A stretch of 64,000 nucleotides of DNA from Paraburkholderia rhizosphaerae (GCF_004366595.1 NZ_SORE01000025.1:48152-112151), one strand, 5' to 3'. Positions 1-9,048 are shown, counted from the first letter of the stretch. Translations and numbers: made by a program. Notes: generated from the letters alone by a model not told the origin.

Positions 1-1100
1 AACAGCGAGATGTGCTGCACGTATTCGCAAAGCCCGACACCGCCCGCGTGCGGACAGACCGGCACGCCGAACTTCGCAGCCATCAGCAGCACGACTAGCA
101 CTTCGTTGAGGCCGCCCAGCCGGCAACTGTCGATCTGGCAGAAGTCGATTGCCTGCGCCTGCAGCAGCTGCTTGAACATCACGCGGTTCTGGCAGTGCTC
201 GCCGGTAGCGACGCCGATCGTGCCGAGCCGACGGCGGATCGCGGCGTGACCGAGCACGTCGTCAGGGCTGGTCGGCTCCTCGATCCACCACGGGTCGAAC
301 TCCGCGAGCTGGCGCATGTTCGCAATCGCCTCGTCGACCTCCCACACCTGGTTCGCGTCCATCATCAACTTGCGCTCGACGCCGATCTCTTCTCGCAGGA
401 TGCGCGCGCGGCGCACGTCTTCTTCGAGGTTGCCGCCGACCTTCTGCTTGAAGTGCGTCCAGCCTTGCTTCACCCCTTCGCGCGCGAGGCGCCGGATCTT
501 GTCGTCGTCGTAGCCGAGCCAGCCGGCGGAGGTCGTGTACGCGGGGTAGCCGTGCGCGAGCATTTCCGCTTCGCGATCGGCTTTGGTCGCCGCGTGGCGG
601 CGCAGTATCGCCAGCGCTTCATGTGGCGTCAGCGCATCGGTCACGTAGCGGAAGTCGAGGCAACCGACGAGCGCCTCGGGGCTCATATCGACCAGCAGTT
701 TCCACACCGGCTTGCCTTCGGCCTTTGCCCAAAGGTCCCAGACCGCATTGACCACCGCGGCGGTGGCCAGATGAATCGCGCCTTTGTCTGGCCCGATCCA
801 GCGCAGTTGGCTATCCGATGTGATCGCACGCCAGAAACCGCCCATATCGGCGGCAATATCTTCGAGGCGGCGGCCGACCACGAGTCGCGACAACGCATGG
901 ACGGCGCTCACGCAAATTTCATTGCCACGTCCGATCGTGAAGGTGAGGCCGTGGCCGGCGAGCGACTTCGGCGCGTCGGTTTCGAGTACGACGTAAGTGG
1001 CGGAATAGTCCGGCGCCGCATTCATCGCGTCCGAGCCGTCGAGCGAACGCGATGTCGGAAAGCGAATGTCCCGCACGGTGAGGCCGGTGATTGTGGTCAT
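1..1100 (-). CDS. L-fuconate dehydratase (enolase superfamily), 3' end beyond the window
   Basis: Partial gene read on the minus strand from an ATG at 1098-1100 and still open at base 1. The translation starts MTTITGLTVRDIRFPTSRSL and contains SLDGSDAMN, a pattern typical of L-fuconate dehydratases. Further on it shows FKQKVGG (general-base lysine region), MMDANQVW and WIEEPTSPDD (metal-ligand Asp and Glu of the mandelate-racemase/enolase fold), and ATGEHCQNRVMFKQ. The family dehydrates L-fuconate to 2-keto-3-deoxy-L-fuconate in the non-phosphorylative L-fucose pathway. About 366 residues are visible of the usual 420-440, so the C-terminus is missing. It is divergent from a GntR regulator and next to a sugar ABC importer, which fits an L-fucose/fuconate uptake locus. 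A related acid-sugar dehydratase cannot be excluded. Confidence 0.85.
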   Translation of the reverse strand, partial: MTTITGLTVRDIRFPTSRSLDGSDAMNAAPDYSATYVVLETDAPKSLAGHGLTFTIGRGNEICVSAVHALSRLVVGRRLEDIAADMGGFWRAITSDSQLRWIGPDKGAIHLATAAVVNAVWDLWAKAEGKPVWKLLVDMSPEALVGCLDFRYVTDALTPHEALAILRRHAATKADREAEMLAHGYPAYTTSAGWLGYDDDKIRRLAREGVKQGWTHFKQKVGGNLEEDVRRARILREEIGVERKLMMDANQVWEVDEAIANMRQLAEFDPWWIEEPTSPDDVLGHAAIRRRLGTIGVATGEHCQNRVMFKQLLQAQAIDFCQIDSCRLGGLNEVLVVLLMAAKFGVPVCPHAGGVGLCEYVQHISL

Positions 1101-1224
1101 CAGAAACCCTCCCTCGTGAAGTGACGGACGCGAAGCACACGCGTGGGCAAGCCGGGTTTGCGTGGATAAAACCTGGGCGGATTTGCCTGGGAAAGCGCTC
1201 GTTGACACCGCTAGTTTCGCCTCC

Positions 1225-1243
1225 TAGCATGCTAACATGTTAG
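1225..1243. promoter_or_regulatory. Candidate GntR operator, two overlapping palindromes
   Basis: The fuconate dehydratase/GntR intergenic region holds two perfect palindromes sharing bases: TAGCATGCTA (1225-1234) and CTAACATGTTAG (1232-1243), with centres 8 bp apart. The site lies 18 bp upstream of the GntR start and about 125 bp upstream of the dehydratase start. Divergent GntR/FadR-type regulators usually bind such short palindromes and control both sides; assignment to this regulator is inference from position. Confidence 0.6.
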
Positions 1244-1261
1244 TCGCAAATCAAGCGCACC

Positions 1262-1987
1262 GTGAGTTCTTCTAACGAAGCGGCGGATCAGGGCGACCCC
1301 TATCTCGCGCTGCACAAACTGCAAGGCGGCGAACGCGGCAATCTGACCGGCGCGGTCGAACAGGCGCTGCGCGACGCGATTGTCACGCTCGCGTTCGAGC
1401 CCGGTGCGATGCTCGACAAACAGGCAATTTGCGAGCGCATGGGCGTGTCGCGCTTTCCCGTTTCCGCGGCGCTTACGAAGCTCGCGGCCGCGGGCCTCGT
1501 CGAAGTACTGCCGCAGCGCGGCACGCGCGTGCGGCCGGTCGTGATTCACGATATTCGTCAGCATCTGTTTATTCGCAGTGCACTCGAAGTGGAAACCGTG
1601 CGCAGTGTCGCGCTCGCGTGCCGTGCCGCGACACTCGATGCACTTGCACAGAACCTGGAAAAACAGCGCGAAGCGGTGGGCGCCGCACAACGTCATACAT
1701 TTCATCGGCTCGATCTGGCGTTCCACGAGATCATGCTCGACGAAATCGCGCTGCCGCGCGTGAAGGAGATTGTCACGGTGTCGCGCAGCGCACTCGATCG
1801 CGCGCGGCAGCTGATCGCAACGCCCGAGCGCCTGACGCGTACGCTCGACGAACACCAACGCATTTATGACGCGATTCGCGGCCGCGATATCGAAGCGGCG
1901 GCGCGCGCGATGCACGGTCATCTGGATCAGGTCGTCGCCGAATTGCGGCGCTTCGCCGCCGAGCGGCCCGATCTGGTCGAGGAATAA
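1262..1987 (+). CDS. GntR-family regulator, FCD-type ligand domain
   Basis: One-component transcription factor of 241 residues, starting at GTG; no in-frame ATG lies nearby. Residues about 30-95 form the winged helix (AVEQALRDAIVTLAFEPGAML, then CERMGVSRFPVSAALTKLAAAGLVEVLPQRGTRVRPV). The rest is a helical FCD sensor domain with the expected metal/ligand-binding features (FHRLDLAFHEIML near the middle and AMHGHLDQVVAEL near the end). FCD regulators commonly sense acid sugars or keto-deoxy acids. Divergent from the fuconate dehydratase with a palindromic operator between, it probably controls both that gene and the downstream ABC operon, with a pathway intermediate as inducer. The ligand is inferred. 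Confidence 0.88.
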   Translation: MSSSNEAADQGDPYLALHKLQGGERGNLTGAVEQALRDAIVTLAFEPGAMLDKQAICERMGVSRFPVSAALTKLAAAGLVEVLPQRGTRVRPVVIHDIRQHLFIRSALEVETVRSVALACRAATLDALAQNLEKQREAVGAAQRHTFHRLDLAFHEIMLDEIALPRVKEIVTVSRSALDRARQLIATPERLTRTLDEHQRIYDAIRGRDIEAAARAMHGHLDQVVAELRRFAAERPDLVEE

Positions 1988-1995
1988 GCCGCACG

Positions 1996-2055
1996 ACAAG
2001 CGGAATAGCAGGCGGAATAACAAGGGGAATAACAAGGGGAATAACAAACCGAACA
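1996..2055 (+). repeat. Five 12-bp tandem repeats before the ABC operon
   Basis: Five consecutive 12-bp units follow the GntR stop codon. Two are identical (ACAAGGGGAATA, 2020-2031 and 2032-2043) and the flanking three are diverged (1996-2007, 2008-2019, 2044-2055). The block lies 110 bp upstream of the binding-protein start and is purine-rich on the plus strand. Function unknown; it may be slippage-prone sequence or a spaced set of protein-binding sites. Confidence 0.75.
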
Positions 2056-2164
2056 ACAGGCGCGCCGCCGAACTTCAATCAGCGCCACACGATGTTGCAG
2101 CCGTTGTTGGATCAGGTCACCGGACGTTGAACTCGACGCAGTCAACCGGAACGAAGGAGACAAA

Positions 2165-3670
2165 ATGAAGCTCGTAAAACGCTTGAGCGCGGCCGCTGCG
2201 TTCGTGGCCGCGTGCGGGATCACTTTCGGCATCACGGGCGGCATCGCAAGCACATGCGCGCACGCGGAAGATTTTCACGGCGTGACGGTGAACATCATGA
2301 CGTTCGTCGGCCCGCAAATCGCCGAACCGCTGCAACGGCGCGCACCGGAGTTCGAAAAGCTGACCGGTGCGAAGATCAACATCCTGACGGTGCCGTTTTC
2401 GGACCTGTATCAGAAGCTATTGACCGACTGGGCGTCGGGCACGAACTCGGTCGATGCGGCGGTGTTCGCGCCGCAGTGGATGCCCGACTACACGAAGGGC
2501 GGCTTCCTCGAAGACCTGAGCTCGCGCGTTGCGCAAGACAAGGCGCTAAAGGAAGACGATGTGATGCCGTTTTTCCGCGATTTCTCGCAACGCTATGCGG
2601 GCAAGACCTATCTGATCGCGCTCGACGGCGACTTCCAGATGGTCTACTACCGCACGGATATCCTGAAACAGCTCGGCAAACAACCGCCGAAAACGTGGGA
2701 CGACTATCTCGACATCGCGAAGGCAGCGAACGGCAAAGTGTTCGGCGGCGACGGCAAGCCGGTCGCCGGCTCGTGCATTTCGAAGAAGCGCAATGCCCAG
2801 GCCTACTGGGCGATCACATCGATCGCCGGCGGCTACATCCAGTCGAAGGGCACGGCGCAGGGCGCGTTCTTCGATCCGCGCAACTTCAAGCCGTTGATCA
2901 ACAACGACGGCTTCAAGGCGGCGCTCGACGTCTATAAGGAAACCACCCAGTACGGACCGCCGAACGAGATCAACCTCGATGTCGGCGATACGCGCAGCGC
3001 GTTTATCTCCGGGCATTGCGCGCTGACGCTCGACTGGGGCGATATCGGACCGCTTGCGGTCGATCCGAAACAGTCGAAGGTTGCCGATACGACCGGCGCG
3101 GTGATTCTGCCCGGTTCGAAAAAGGTGTTGAATCGTGATACCGGCAAGCTCGTCGCGTGCGACAAGGCGATCTGCCCTTACGCAATCGACGGCGTGAATC
3201 ATGCGCCGTTCGCTGCGTTCGGTGGCTGGTCCGGCGGCATCAGCGCGAAGGCGAAACCGAAGGTGAAGGACGCCGCATACGCGTTCCTGTCGTATATGAG
3301 CCAGCCCGCGCAATCGAATGTCGACGTGACGATCGGCCGTACCGGCTTCAACCCGTATCGCCAGTCGCAGTTCAGCGATATGTCGATCTGGAAAAAGTCC
3401 GGCATGAGCGATGCGCTCTCCGCGTCGTATCTCGGTGCGATCAAGTCGAGCCTGCAAAGCCCGAACATGATCATCGATTTGCGGATTCCGCAGAATCAGC
3501 GCTATCAGCAGGTCGTGCTCGACACCGCGGTGTCGCGCTTCCTCGCCGGCGAACTCGATGCGGACGCAACGATGAAGACCATCGAGCAGGGCTGGGATGA
3601 AATCACCGATGACGTCGGCAAGGACAACCAGCTTGCCGCGTACCGCGCGTCGATCGGGTACAAGCCGTAA
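2165..3670 (+). CDS. Sugar ABC transporter, periplasmic solute-binding protein
   Basis: 501-residue family-1 extracellular solute-binding protein. A Sec signal peptide (MKLVKR, then a hydrophobic stretch ending CAHA before EDFHGV) is followed by a typical carbohydrate-binding fold: VNIMTFVGPQIAEPL, AVFAPQWMPDYTKGGFLEDLS, VYYRTDIL, KTWDDYL, GHCALTLDWGDIG. It is about 70-80 residues longer than the commonest members, with two Cys in the middle (VACDKAICPYAIDG). The start is supported by AAGGAGA at 2154-2160. First gene of a four-gene operon with two permeases and an ATPase, next to a fuconate dehydratase, so L-fucose or a related deoxy sugar is a plausible substrate. The ligand cannot be read from sequence. 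Confidence 0.9.
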   Translation: MKLVKRLSAAAAFVAACGITFGITGGIASTCAHAEDFHGVTVNIMTFVGPQIAEPLQRRAPEFEKLTGAKINILTVPFSDLYQKLLTDWASGTNSVDAAVFAPQWMPDYTKGGFLEDLSSRVAQDKALKEDDVMPFFRDFSQRYAGKTYLIALDGDFQMVYYRTDILKQLGKQPPKTWDDYLDIAKAANGKVFGGDGKPVAGSCISKKRNAQAYWAITSIAGGYIQSKGTAQGAFFDPRNFKPLINNDGFKAALDVYKETTQYGPPNEINLDVGDTRSAFISGHCALTLDWGDIGPLAVDPKQSKVADTTGAVILPGSKKVLNRDTGKLVACDKAICPYAIDGVNHAPFAAFGGWSGGISAKAKPKVKDAAYAFLSYMSQPAQSNVDVTIGRTGFNPYRQSQFSDMSIWKKSGMSDALSASYLGAIKSSLQSPNMIIDLRIPQNQRYQQVVLDTAVSRFLAGELDADATMKTIEQGWDEITDDVGKDNQLAAYRASIGYKP

Positions 3671-3720
3671 CGCGCGTTAATCGACCGTTGAAGATACGCA
3701 CAGACGCCAAGGTCAACGCG

Positions 3721-4890
3721 ATGCAATCATCACAACACGCGTCCTCGTCAGACGCTTCCGAAGCCCTCGTCGCGACGCGCGGCTCGCGCCGCTCGTTCGC
3801 GACGAACTGGCTCGATCGTCAGGCTCGCTATGTGTTCGTGCTGCCGACTGTGCTGCTTATTCTCGCGTTCTCGGTTTTTCCGCTGGTCGCATCCGCGTAT
3901 CTGTCGTTGACACGGTTTGAGCTAGGCGAGGGCGGCTATGGATTGAAATTCATCGGATTGCTGAACTACAAGCGCCTTTTCGTCGGCACGCATCAGTTTC
4001 ACTTTGTTGGCGTGTTTCATCCGGTGGGCGTCATCAGCCTCACGGTAATCGCGCTGACGGTGTTGCTGATCGGCTGGTGGCTGGTGCGCTATCTGATGAG
4101 TGCGCGCCGCTCGGTGATCGGCGTCCTCGGCCGCCTGATCGCCGCAGCGGCGTTATTGACGGTGATCTGGCTCGCGGCCGTCACGATCGGTTCCAGCGGC
4201 CAGCCCGGCACGCTGACGGTCACGCTGTTTTATGTGGTGCTCGGCGTCGCGTTGCAGTTCTCGATCGGCCTCGGCCTCGCGATGCTATGCACGTTACCGC
4301 TCAAAGGCAATCGATTTTTTCGCATCCTGTTTTTCCTGCCGCTGATGGTGACGCCAGTCGGCATTGCATACATGTTCCGGATGATGGCCGACACCTCGGT
4401 CGGCCCGCTCGCGCCGTTCTGGTCGCTGATCGGCCTCGGACAGATCGCGTGGGCCGCGGACCCATGGCTCGCCCGCGCAGTGGTGGTAATCGGCGACACC
4501 TGGCAGTGGGTGCCGTTCATGTTCCTTGTGCTGCTCGCGGCGCTCGAAGGCACGTCGCGCGATCAGATCGAAGCCGCGCAGCTCGATGGTGCGTCGAGCT
4601 GGAGAATCTTCCGCGACGTCGTCTGGCCGTCGATTGCGCCGGTCGCCGCGAGTGCGGTGCTGATCCGCCTGATCGAAGCGTTCAAGATCGTCGACTTGCC
4701 GAACGTGCTGACCAACGGCGGCCCCGGCATCGCGACCGAATCGATGACGCTGCACGCGTTTATCGAATGGCGCACGCTGAATCTCGGCGGCGCGTCGGCG
4801 GTCGCATACATGCTGTTCTTCGTATCGACGATCGCCTGCGTGTCGTTCTTTCAACTGGTCGTGAGGCGTGCGAGAGGGCAGCGGACATGA
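3721..4890 (+). CDS. Sugar ABC transporter permease (MalF-like)
   Basis: Integral membrane permease of 389 residues when started at ATG 3721, which has AAGG just upstream; an in-frame TTG at 3688 would add 11 residues. The conserved cytoplasmic EAA loop reads DQIEAAQLDGASSWRIFRDVVWPSIAP. A first transmembrane helix (FVLPTVLLILAFSVFPLVASAYLSL) is followed by an extra hydrophobic block (about residues 100-170) before the core helices, making the protein longer than a usual ~300-residue partner. Its stop overlaps the next permease start as ATGA. It forms the translocation pore with the downstream permease; the binding protein and ATPase flank the pair. Confidence 0.9.
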   Translation: MQSSQHASSSDASEALVATRGSRRSFATNWLDRQARYVFVLPTVLLILAFSVFPLVASAYLSLTRFELGEGGYGLKFIGLLNYKRLFVGTHQFHFVGVFHPVGVISLTVIALTVLLIGWWLVRYLMSARRSVIGVLGRLIAAAALLTVIWLAAVTIGSSGQPGTLTVTLFYVVLGVALQFSIGLGLAMLCTLPLKGNRFFRILFFLPLMVTPVGIAYMFRMMADTSVGPLAPFWSLIGLGQIAWAADPWLARAVVVIGDTWQWVPFMFLVLLAALEGTSRDQIEAAQLDGASSWRIFRDVVWPSIAPVAASAVLIRLIEAFKIVDLPNVLTNGGPGIATESMTLHAFIEWRTLNLGGASAVAYMLFFVSTIACVSFFQLVVRRARGQRT

Positions 4891-5936
4891 CGTCGAAAAC
4901 CACCGGATTCAAGCGTCTGTTCGTGCCGGCACGTCTCGACGCAATCCCACCCGGCACGAGAGCGATCGCGTACGCGCTGCTCGGGCTATGGTCGCTCGTC
5001 GTGCTGTTCCCGCTGTACTGGATGGCGATCACGTCGTTCAAGCTGCCGATCGACGTGTCGAATGGCCCGGTGTATTTGCCGTTCGTCGATTTCAAACCGA
5101 GCCTCGACGCGTGGCATTACATTTTCGTCGACCTCGGCCCCGACACGTTTCGCCCGTATCTGAACTCGCTGATCGTCGCGATCTGCAGCACGGCGGCCGC
5201 GGTATTTCTGGGTTCGATGGCCGCGTATGCGCTTGCGCGGATCGAGTACCGGCCACCGCTCGCGGCGATCGGTATCGGCGTGCTGCTGCTTGCGGTGCTG
5301 AGCGCCGCGGTCGCATGGGGCGGTGTCGACCTGCGGATCGCCGTGGCGGTGGCCATCGCGTTGTTCTTCTTGCTGCTCAGGCCGGTGATGCGCCGCGCGC
5401 GACGGCACATGAACAACGACGACATTCTGTTCTGGATGGTCTCGCAGCGCATTCTGCCGCCGGTTGTCACCGTTATTCCGATCTATCTGACGTTCAAGAC
5501 GGTCGGCCTGCTCGATACGCATCTCGCGTTGATCATCACCTACGCGACGTCGAATGTGCCGATCGTCGTGTGGCTGATGTACGACTTTTTCACCGGTGTG
5601 CCGAAGGAAATCGAGGAGAGCGCGCAGATCGACGGCGCGACGCGCTTTTCGATTCTGTTCGGCATCGTGTTTCCGCTGGTGGCGCCAGGGCTCGTCGCGA
5701 CCGGTCTGCTGGTGCTGATTCTCGCGTGGAACGAATACCTGTTCGCGCTCTTTCTGACAACCGCCAACGCACAGACGCTGCCGCTGCTGGTTGCCGCGCA
5801 GAACGCAACGCGTGGACCGCAGTGGTGGAACATGTCGGTGCTGATCCTGATCATGATCGCACCGGTGATGGTGCTTACGCTGACGTTGCAGCGCTTTATC
5901 GTGAAGGGCATTCTTGTGGGAGCCGTGAAAGGATGA
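4887..5936 (+). CDS. Sugar ABC transporter permease (MalG-like)
   Basis: 349-residue second permease, translationally coupled to the first by an ATGA overlap. It has the MalG-type N-terminal helix (LLGLWSLVVLFPLYWMAITSFKLP), the conserved EAA loop (EIEESAQIDGATRFSILFGIVFPLVAPGL), and the usual final helix before the C-terminus. As in its partner, an insertion of about 60 residues with two extra predicted helices (AAIGIGVLLLAVLSAAVAWG and AVAVAIALFFLLL) follows YALARIEY, where MalG-like proteins normally pass directly to the next core helix. The two insertions probably belong to a distinct permease subfamily rather than being sequencing artefacts, because the frames stay open. Confidence 0.9.
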   Translation: MTSKTTGFKRLFVPARLDAIPPGTRAIAYALLGLWSLVVLFPLYWMAITSFKLPIDVSNGPVYLPFVDFKPSLDAWHYIFVDLGPDTFRPYLNSLIVAICSTAAAVFLGSMAAYALARIEYRPPLAAIGIGVLLLAVLSAAVAWGGVDLRIAVAVAIALFFLLLRPVMRRARRHMNNDDILFWMVSQRILPPVVTVIPIYLTFKTVGLLDTHLALIITYATSNVPIVVWLMYDFFTGVPKEIEESAQIDGATRFSILFGIVFPLVAPGLVATGLLVLILAWNEYLFALFLTTANAQTLPLLVAAQNATRGPQWWNMSVLILIMIAPVMVLTLTLQRFIVKGILVGAVKG

Positions 5937-7033
5937 ACGACAGGATCAACGACCTACCCACGCCCGCGCGGCAACATTCGAAGAGCGTGTCGCTGCGCAA
6001 CGTCAGCAAGGATTTCGGCGAAACGCGCGTGCTGCATGACCTGTCGCTCGATGTACGCGCCGGCGAGTTTCTGGTGCTGCTCGGCGAATCGGGCTGCGGC
6101 AAGACTACGGCACTGCGCATCGTTGCCGGGCTCGAGTCGGCGACCGAAGGCACCGTGCATGTCGGCGAGCGCGACGTCACGCAGCAACTGCCGCGCGATC
6201 GAGACGTGGCGATGGTGTTCCAGTCGTACGCGCTGTATCCGCACAAGACGGTGTTCGAAAACATCGCGTACCCGCTGATCGTGCGCAAGCATCCGAAAGC
6301 GCAGATCGAAGCGGCGGTGCGCGACGTTGCCGCCAGCGTGCATCTGGAACCGATGCTCGAACGCTATCCGCGTCAGCTGTCCGGCGGCCAGCGGCAGCGG
6401 GTTGCACTCGCGCGCGCGATCGTGCGGCGTCCCGCTGCGTTCCTGATGGACGAGCCGCTGTCGAACCTCGATGCGAAGCTGCGCGGCCATATGCGCGCCG
6501 AGTTGAAGCATATGCAGCACGAACTCGACATCACGACCATCTACGTCACGCATGATCAGATCGAAGCGATGACGCTCGCGCATCGTGTCGCGCTGATCGA
6601 TAAAGGTGTGTTGCAGCAGCTCGATACGCCTGCACGGATCTACTCGGAGCCGGCTAACCTGTTCGTTGCCGGCTTTATCGGCTCGCCGCCGATGAATTTT
6701 CTGCGCGGCACGCTCGCCGATGGCCGCTTCGATGCCGAAGGGATCACGTTTGCCACCGGCGTCAGATATAACGGCGCGGCAACGTTAGGCGTACGGCCCG
6801 AAGAATGTTCGCTGGTCGCGGCCGGAGACGGCGTCGGCCGCGGGCGGATATATTCGGTCGAACTGATTGGCGATCACTCGCTCGTTACGCTGAATATCGG
6901 CGAGCAACCGGTGGTCGTGAAAGTATCGAACATGTTCGCCGGTGAGATCGGTGCGGAAGTCGGCCTGAAGCTGAACGCCGAGCGCGTGTATCTGTTCGAT
7001 CGGGAGTCGGGCGCGCGTATCGGCCGCGCGTGA
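5933..7033 (+). CDS. Sugar ABC transporter ATP-binding protein (MalK/UgpC type)
   Basis: 366-residue ATPase overlapping the upstream permease by ATGA. Walker A GESGCGKTT, Q-loop MVFQSYALYPHKTVFENIAYPL, signature LSGGQRQRVALARAI, Walker B AFLMDEPLSNLDAKLR, switch histidine in YVTHDQIEAMTLAH. The C-terminal third is the regulatory TOBE/OB extension (PMNFLRGTL, LGVRPEECSLV, ELIGDHSLVTLNIG) seen in MalK/UgpC-like ATPases. It energises the two preceding permeases. A stem-loop with a T-run at 7272-7309 may end the operon. Confidence 0.93.
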   Translation: MNDRINDLPTPARQHSKSVSLRNVSKDFGETRVLHDLSLDVRAGEFLVLLGESGCGKTTALRIVAGLESATEGTVHVGERDVTQQLPRDRDVAMVFQSYALYPHKTVFENIAYPLIVRKHPKAQIEAAVRDVAASVHLEPMLERYPRQLSGGQRQRVALARAIVRRPAAFLMDEPLSNLDAKLRGHMRAELKHMQHELDITTIYVTHDQIEAMTLAHRVALIDKGVLQQLDTPARIYSEPANLFVAGFIGSPPMNFLRGTLADGRFDAEGITFATGVRYNGAATLGVRPEECSLVAAGDGVGRGRIYSVELIGDHSLVTLNIGEQPVVVKVSNMFAGEIGAEVGLKLNAERVYLFDRESGARIGRA

Positions 7034-7271
7034 AGCGGCTCTTTCGAGGTTCGTTCATGCCCGCCGCTGATGCGGCGCGGCACGTTTTGCGGACCCGCAG
7101 CGCTGCATGACACGACGCGGCGCTTCGGCCCATGAAGCGTCGGTTCGCATCGAGCCGAATGCGCTGTCCATTTCCCGCTTAACCATCGAGTCGGGTTCGA
7201 CGCGGCCCAACCGTGTGCGAGTTTCCGCGAAGGAATAACACCTTGTGCCCGCGTGTTGTGACAGGCGAGTC

Positions 7272-7309
7272 GCGCCGCGTGTCGACGTTATGTCTACATG
7301 GCGCTTTTT
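7272..7309 (+). terminator. Terminator-like hairpin between ABC operon and patatin gene
   Basis: GCGCC (7272-7276) pairs with GGCGC (7300-7304). Inner pairing is GTGT (7279-7282) with ACAT (7296-7299) and GAC with GTC around a short loop, and TTTTT follows at 7305-7309. It lies 240 bp after the ABC stop and only 23 bp before the annotated patatin start, so it could be the operon terminator or an attenuator in the patatin leader. Confidence 0.5.
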
Positions 7310-7332
7310 GCTTGGCATAACAGGACACGAAA

Positions 7333-9048
7333 ATGGCAGAGCGGCCATCGGCACACACGGCACACACAATCGTCTACCACACGCTTCGCGCACGGATACC
7401 CAACCTGCGACGCTGTTTGCTTACACGCGCGCGGCGCGGCGCTGGCGTGCTGTTCGCCATCGCCGTTGCAGCGATGCTGACTGCGTGCAGCGGCTATGAG
7501 TTCACGCCCGGCGCGCCAAGCACGTATCTCAGCAACACCGCGGTAGCCGACGCGCCTGCATCGCGGCCGCTGGTCGGCGTCGCGATTTCCGGCGGCGGCA
7601 ACCGGTCCGCGCTATTTGCGTCGTATGTGCTCGAGCTGCTAGGCAGTCTGCCTGTCGCCGCACCGGCGGGCACCGATTCGGCAGGGCAGCCGATCAGCTT
7701 CCTCGATACCGTCGATCATATTTCGAGCGTGTCCGGCGGCAGTTTTGCCGCGTCGTACTTCAGCATGAAGGGCATCGGCCACTACAGCGAGATGCTCACC
7801 GGCAGTACGATCCCAACGCCCTATGCACAGTTTTTCGACGATTTTCATCAACAGATGAACTTCAATTGGGAAGCGGCGCTGTTCGGTTTCAAGATCGTCA
7901 TGTTAGGTTCGAACGCGGACGGCCTCGCGAGGGCAATCGACACACAGTATCTGCACGGCGCGACTTTCGCCGATCTCGACAAACGCGAGGCGTCGGGCGC
8001 GAGTCCGTATCTGATTCTGAACGCGACGCACTACGATACCGGCCGCCGTTTCGTGATGACGACGATCCCGAGCGCCGCATTCTGCCTGAATACCGAGAAA
8101 TTCCTGCTTGATGTCGTCTACGCACCGACCGGGCAAACAGAGCACGTCGACGACATGCACGAGGCGCAATTGAGCAAGTGCGATCGCAGCGATGCGCTGA
8201 CGCCTGAAGGCTTCGACAACTTCTGGAACCCCAGGCAGCAGTCGGTGCCGAGCGCCGACATGCCGCTGGCGCGCGCGGTCGCGACATCGGGTGCGTTCCC
8301 GCTGGTGGTGGGGCCGATCGCTTATCGGGTGAGCGGCGACCATGAGTTGCTGCATCTGATCGATGGCGGCGTCGCCGATAACAGCGGCATCGAATCGCTG
8401 TCGCAACTGTTCCTGCGCGATCTGCTGAAGACGCGTTCGCACCGCGACCTGATCATCTCGCTCGACGCATCGCTGCCGTTCAATGCATACGGCGCGACGA
8501 TCGCCGGCGACAAGTCGCCGCTGTCCGCCTTTATCGACGACCCGACACGCGTGTCCGACATTCAGGAAGTGCGTGCGTCGCTGTATCGGCAGGACCTATG
8601 GAATGTGACGACCTACGCGGCGCGCACGATGAAGCGCTCGAGTAGCGCGATTACGCGGCTCGATATTGTCGGACTGAAGCCGGACGATCTGAATGTCAGC
8701 TCGCTGCGCATCGACACGCCCGAATGCCATGCACACTACGACGACAAGAAAGCCGTGACTACGGCGGCACGCGATATTCCGACCCGGTATCACCTGGACG
8801 CCTGCGATGCGCAACTGGTGCGCATCGCGGCGTGCTGGAGCGTGCATCAACATGCGCAGCAAATTCAGCAGTTCTTCGATGCGAGGGCAGGGAACGGGCG
8901 CCGTACCAGCGGCGGCTACGGTCAGGATGAAGAAACCAGCGGTCGCAACGCCGATGGAGGCCCGAACGGTGACCGTGCCAGTACCGGCATGCTCGAATCG
9001 CGGATCAAGCAGATGTGCCCGGAACTGGTCGCCGATCACGCGCTGTGA
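7333..9048 (+). CDS. Patatin-like phospholipase, predicted lipoprotein
   Basis: 571-residue patatin-domain protein. A basic N-terminal stretch is followed by VLFAIAVAAMLTACSG, a lipobox with Cys as the predicted acylated residue, so it is probably anchored to a membrane. Patatin landmarks: the oxyanion-hole loop AISGGGNRSALFA, nucleophile serine in SVSGGS (Ser134; the first position of the GxSxG motif is Ser rather than Gly), and the catalytic aspartate in IDGGVADNSG. The C-terminal 150 residues show no recognised domain and end in a Gly/Asn-rich segment. The start at ATG 7333 follows AGGA; a TTG at 7417 would give a more ordinary 25-residue lipoprotein signal. The family hydrolyses acyl esters of lipids; the substrate is unknown. 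Confidence 0.85.
   Translation: MAERPSAHTAHTIVYHTLRARIPNLRRCLLTRARRGAGVLFAIAVAAMLTACSGYEFTPGAPSTYLSNTAVADAPASRPLVGVAISGGGNRSALFASYVLELLGSLPVAAPAGTDSAGQPISFLDTVDHISSVSGGSFAASYFSMKGIGHYSEMLTGSTIPTPYAQFFDDFHQQMNFNWEAALFGFKIVMLGSNADGLARAIDTQYLHGATFADLDKREASGASPYLILNATHYDTGRRFVMTTIPSAAFCLNTEKFLLDVVYAPTGQTEHVDDMHEAQLSKCDRSDALTPEGFDNFWNPRQQSVPSADMPLARAVATSGAFPLVVGPIAYRVSGDHELLHLIDGGVADNSGIESLSQLFLRDLLKTRSHRDLIISLDASLPFNAYGATIAGDKSPLSAFIDDPTRVSDIQEVRASLYRQDLWNVTTYAARTMKRSSSAITRLDIVGLKPDDLNVSSLRIDTPECHAHYDDKKAVTTAARDIPTRYHLDACDAQLVRIAACWSVHQHAQQIQQFFDARAGNGRRTSGGYGQDEETSGRNADGGPNGDRASTGMLESRIKQMCPELVADHAL

Noticed and set aside
195..1124. Long plus-strand open frame at the left edge
   Set aside because: It is antisense to the fuconate dehydratase, which reads convincingly on the minus strand and matches a known family.
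3668..3679. Palindrome TAACGCGCGTTA after the first binding protein
   Set aside because: It has no loop and only 6 bp per arm, so it is unlikely to form an RNA hairpin, and no regulator is suggested.
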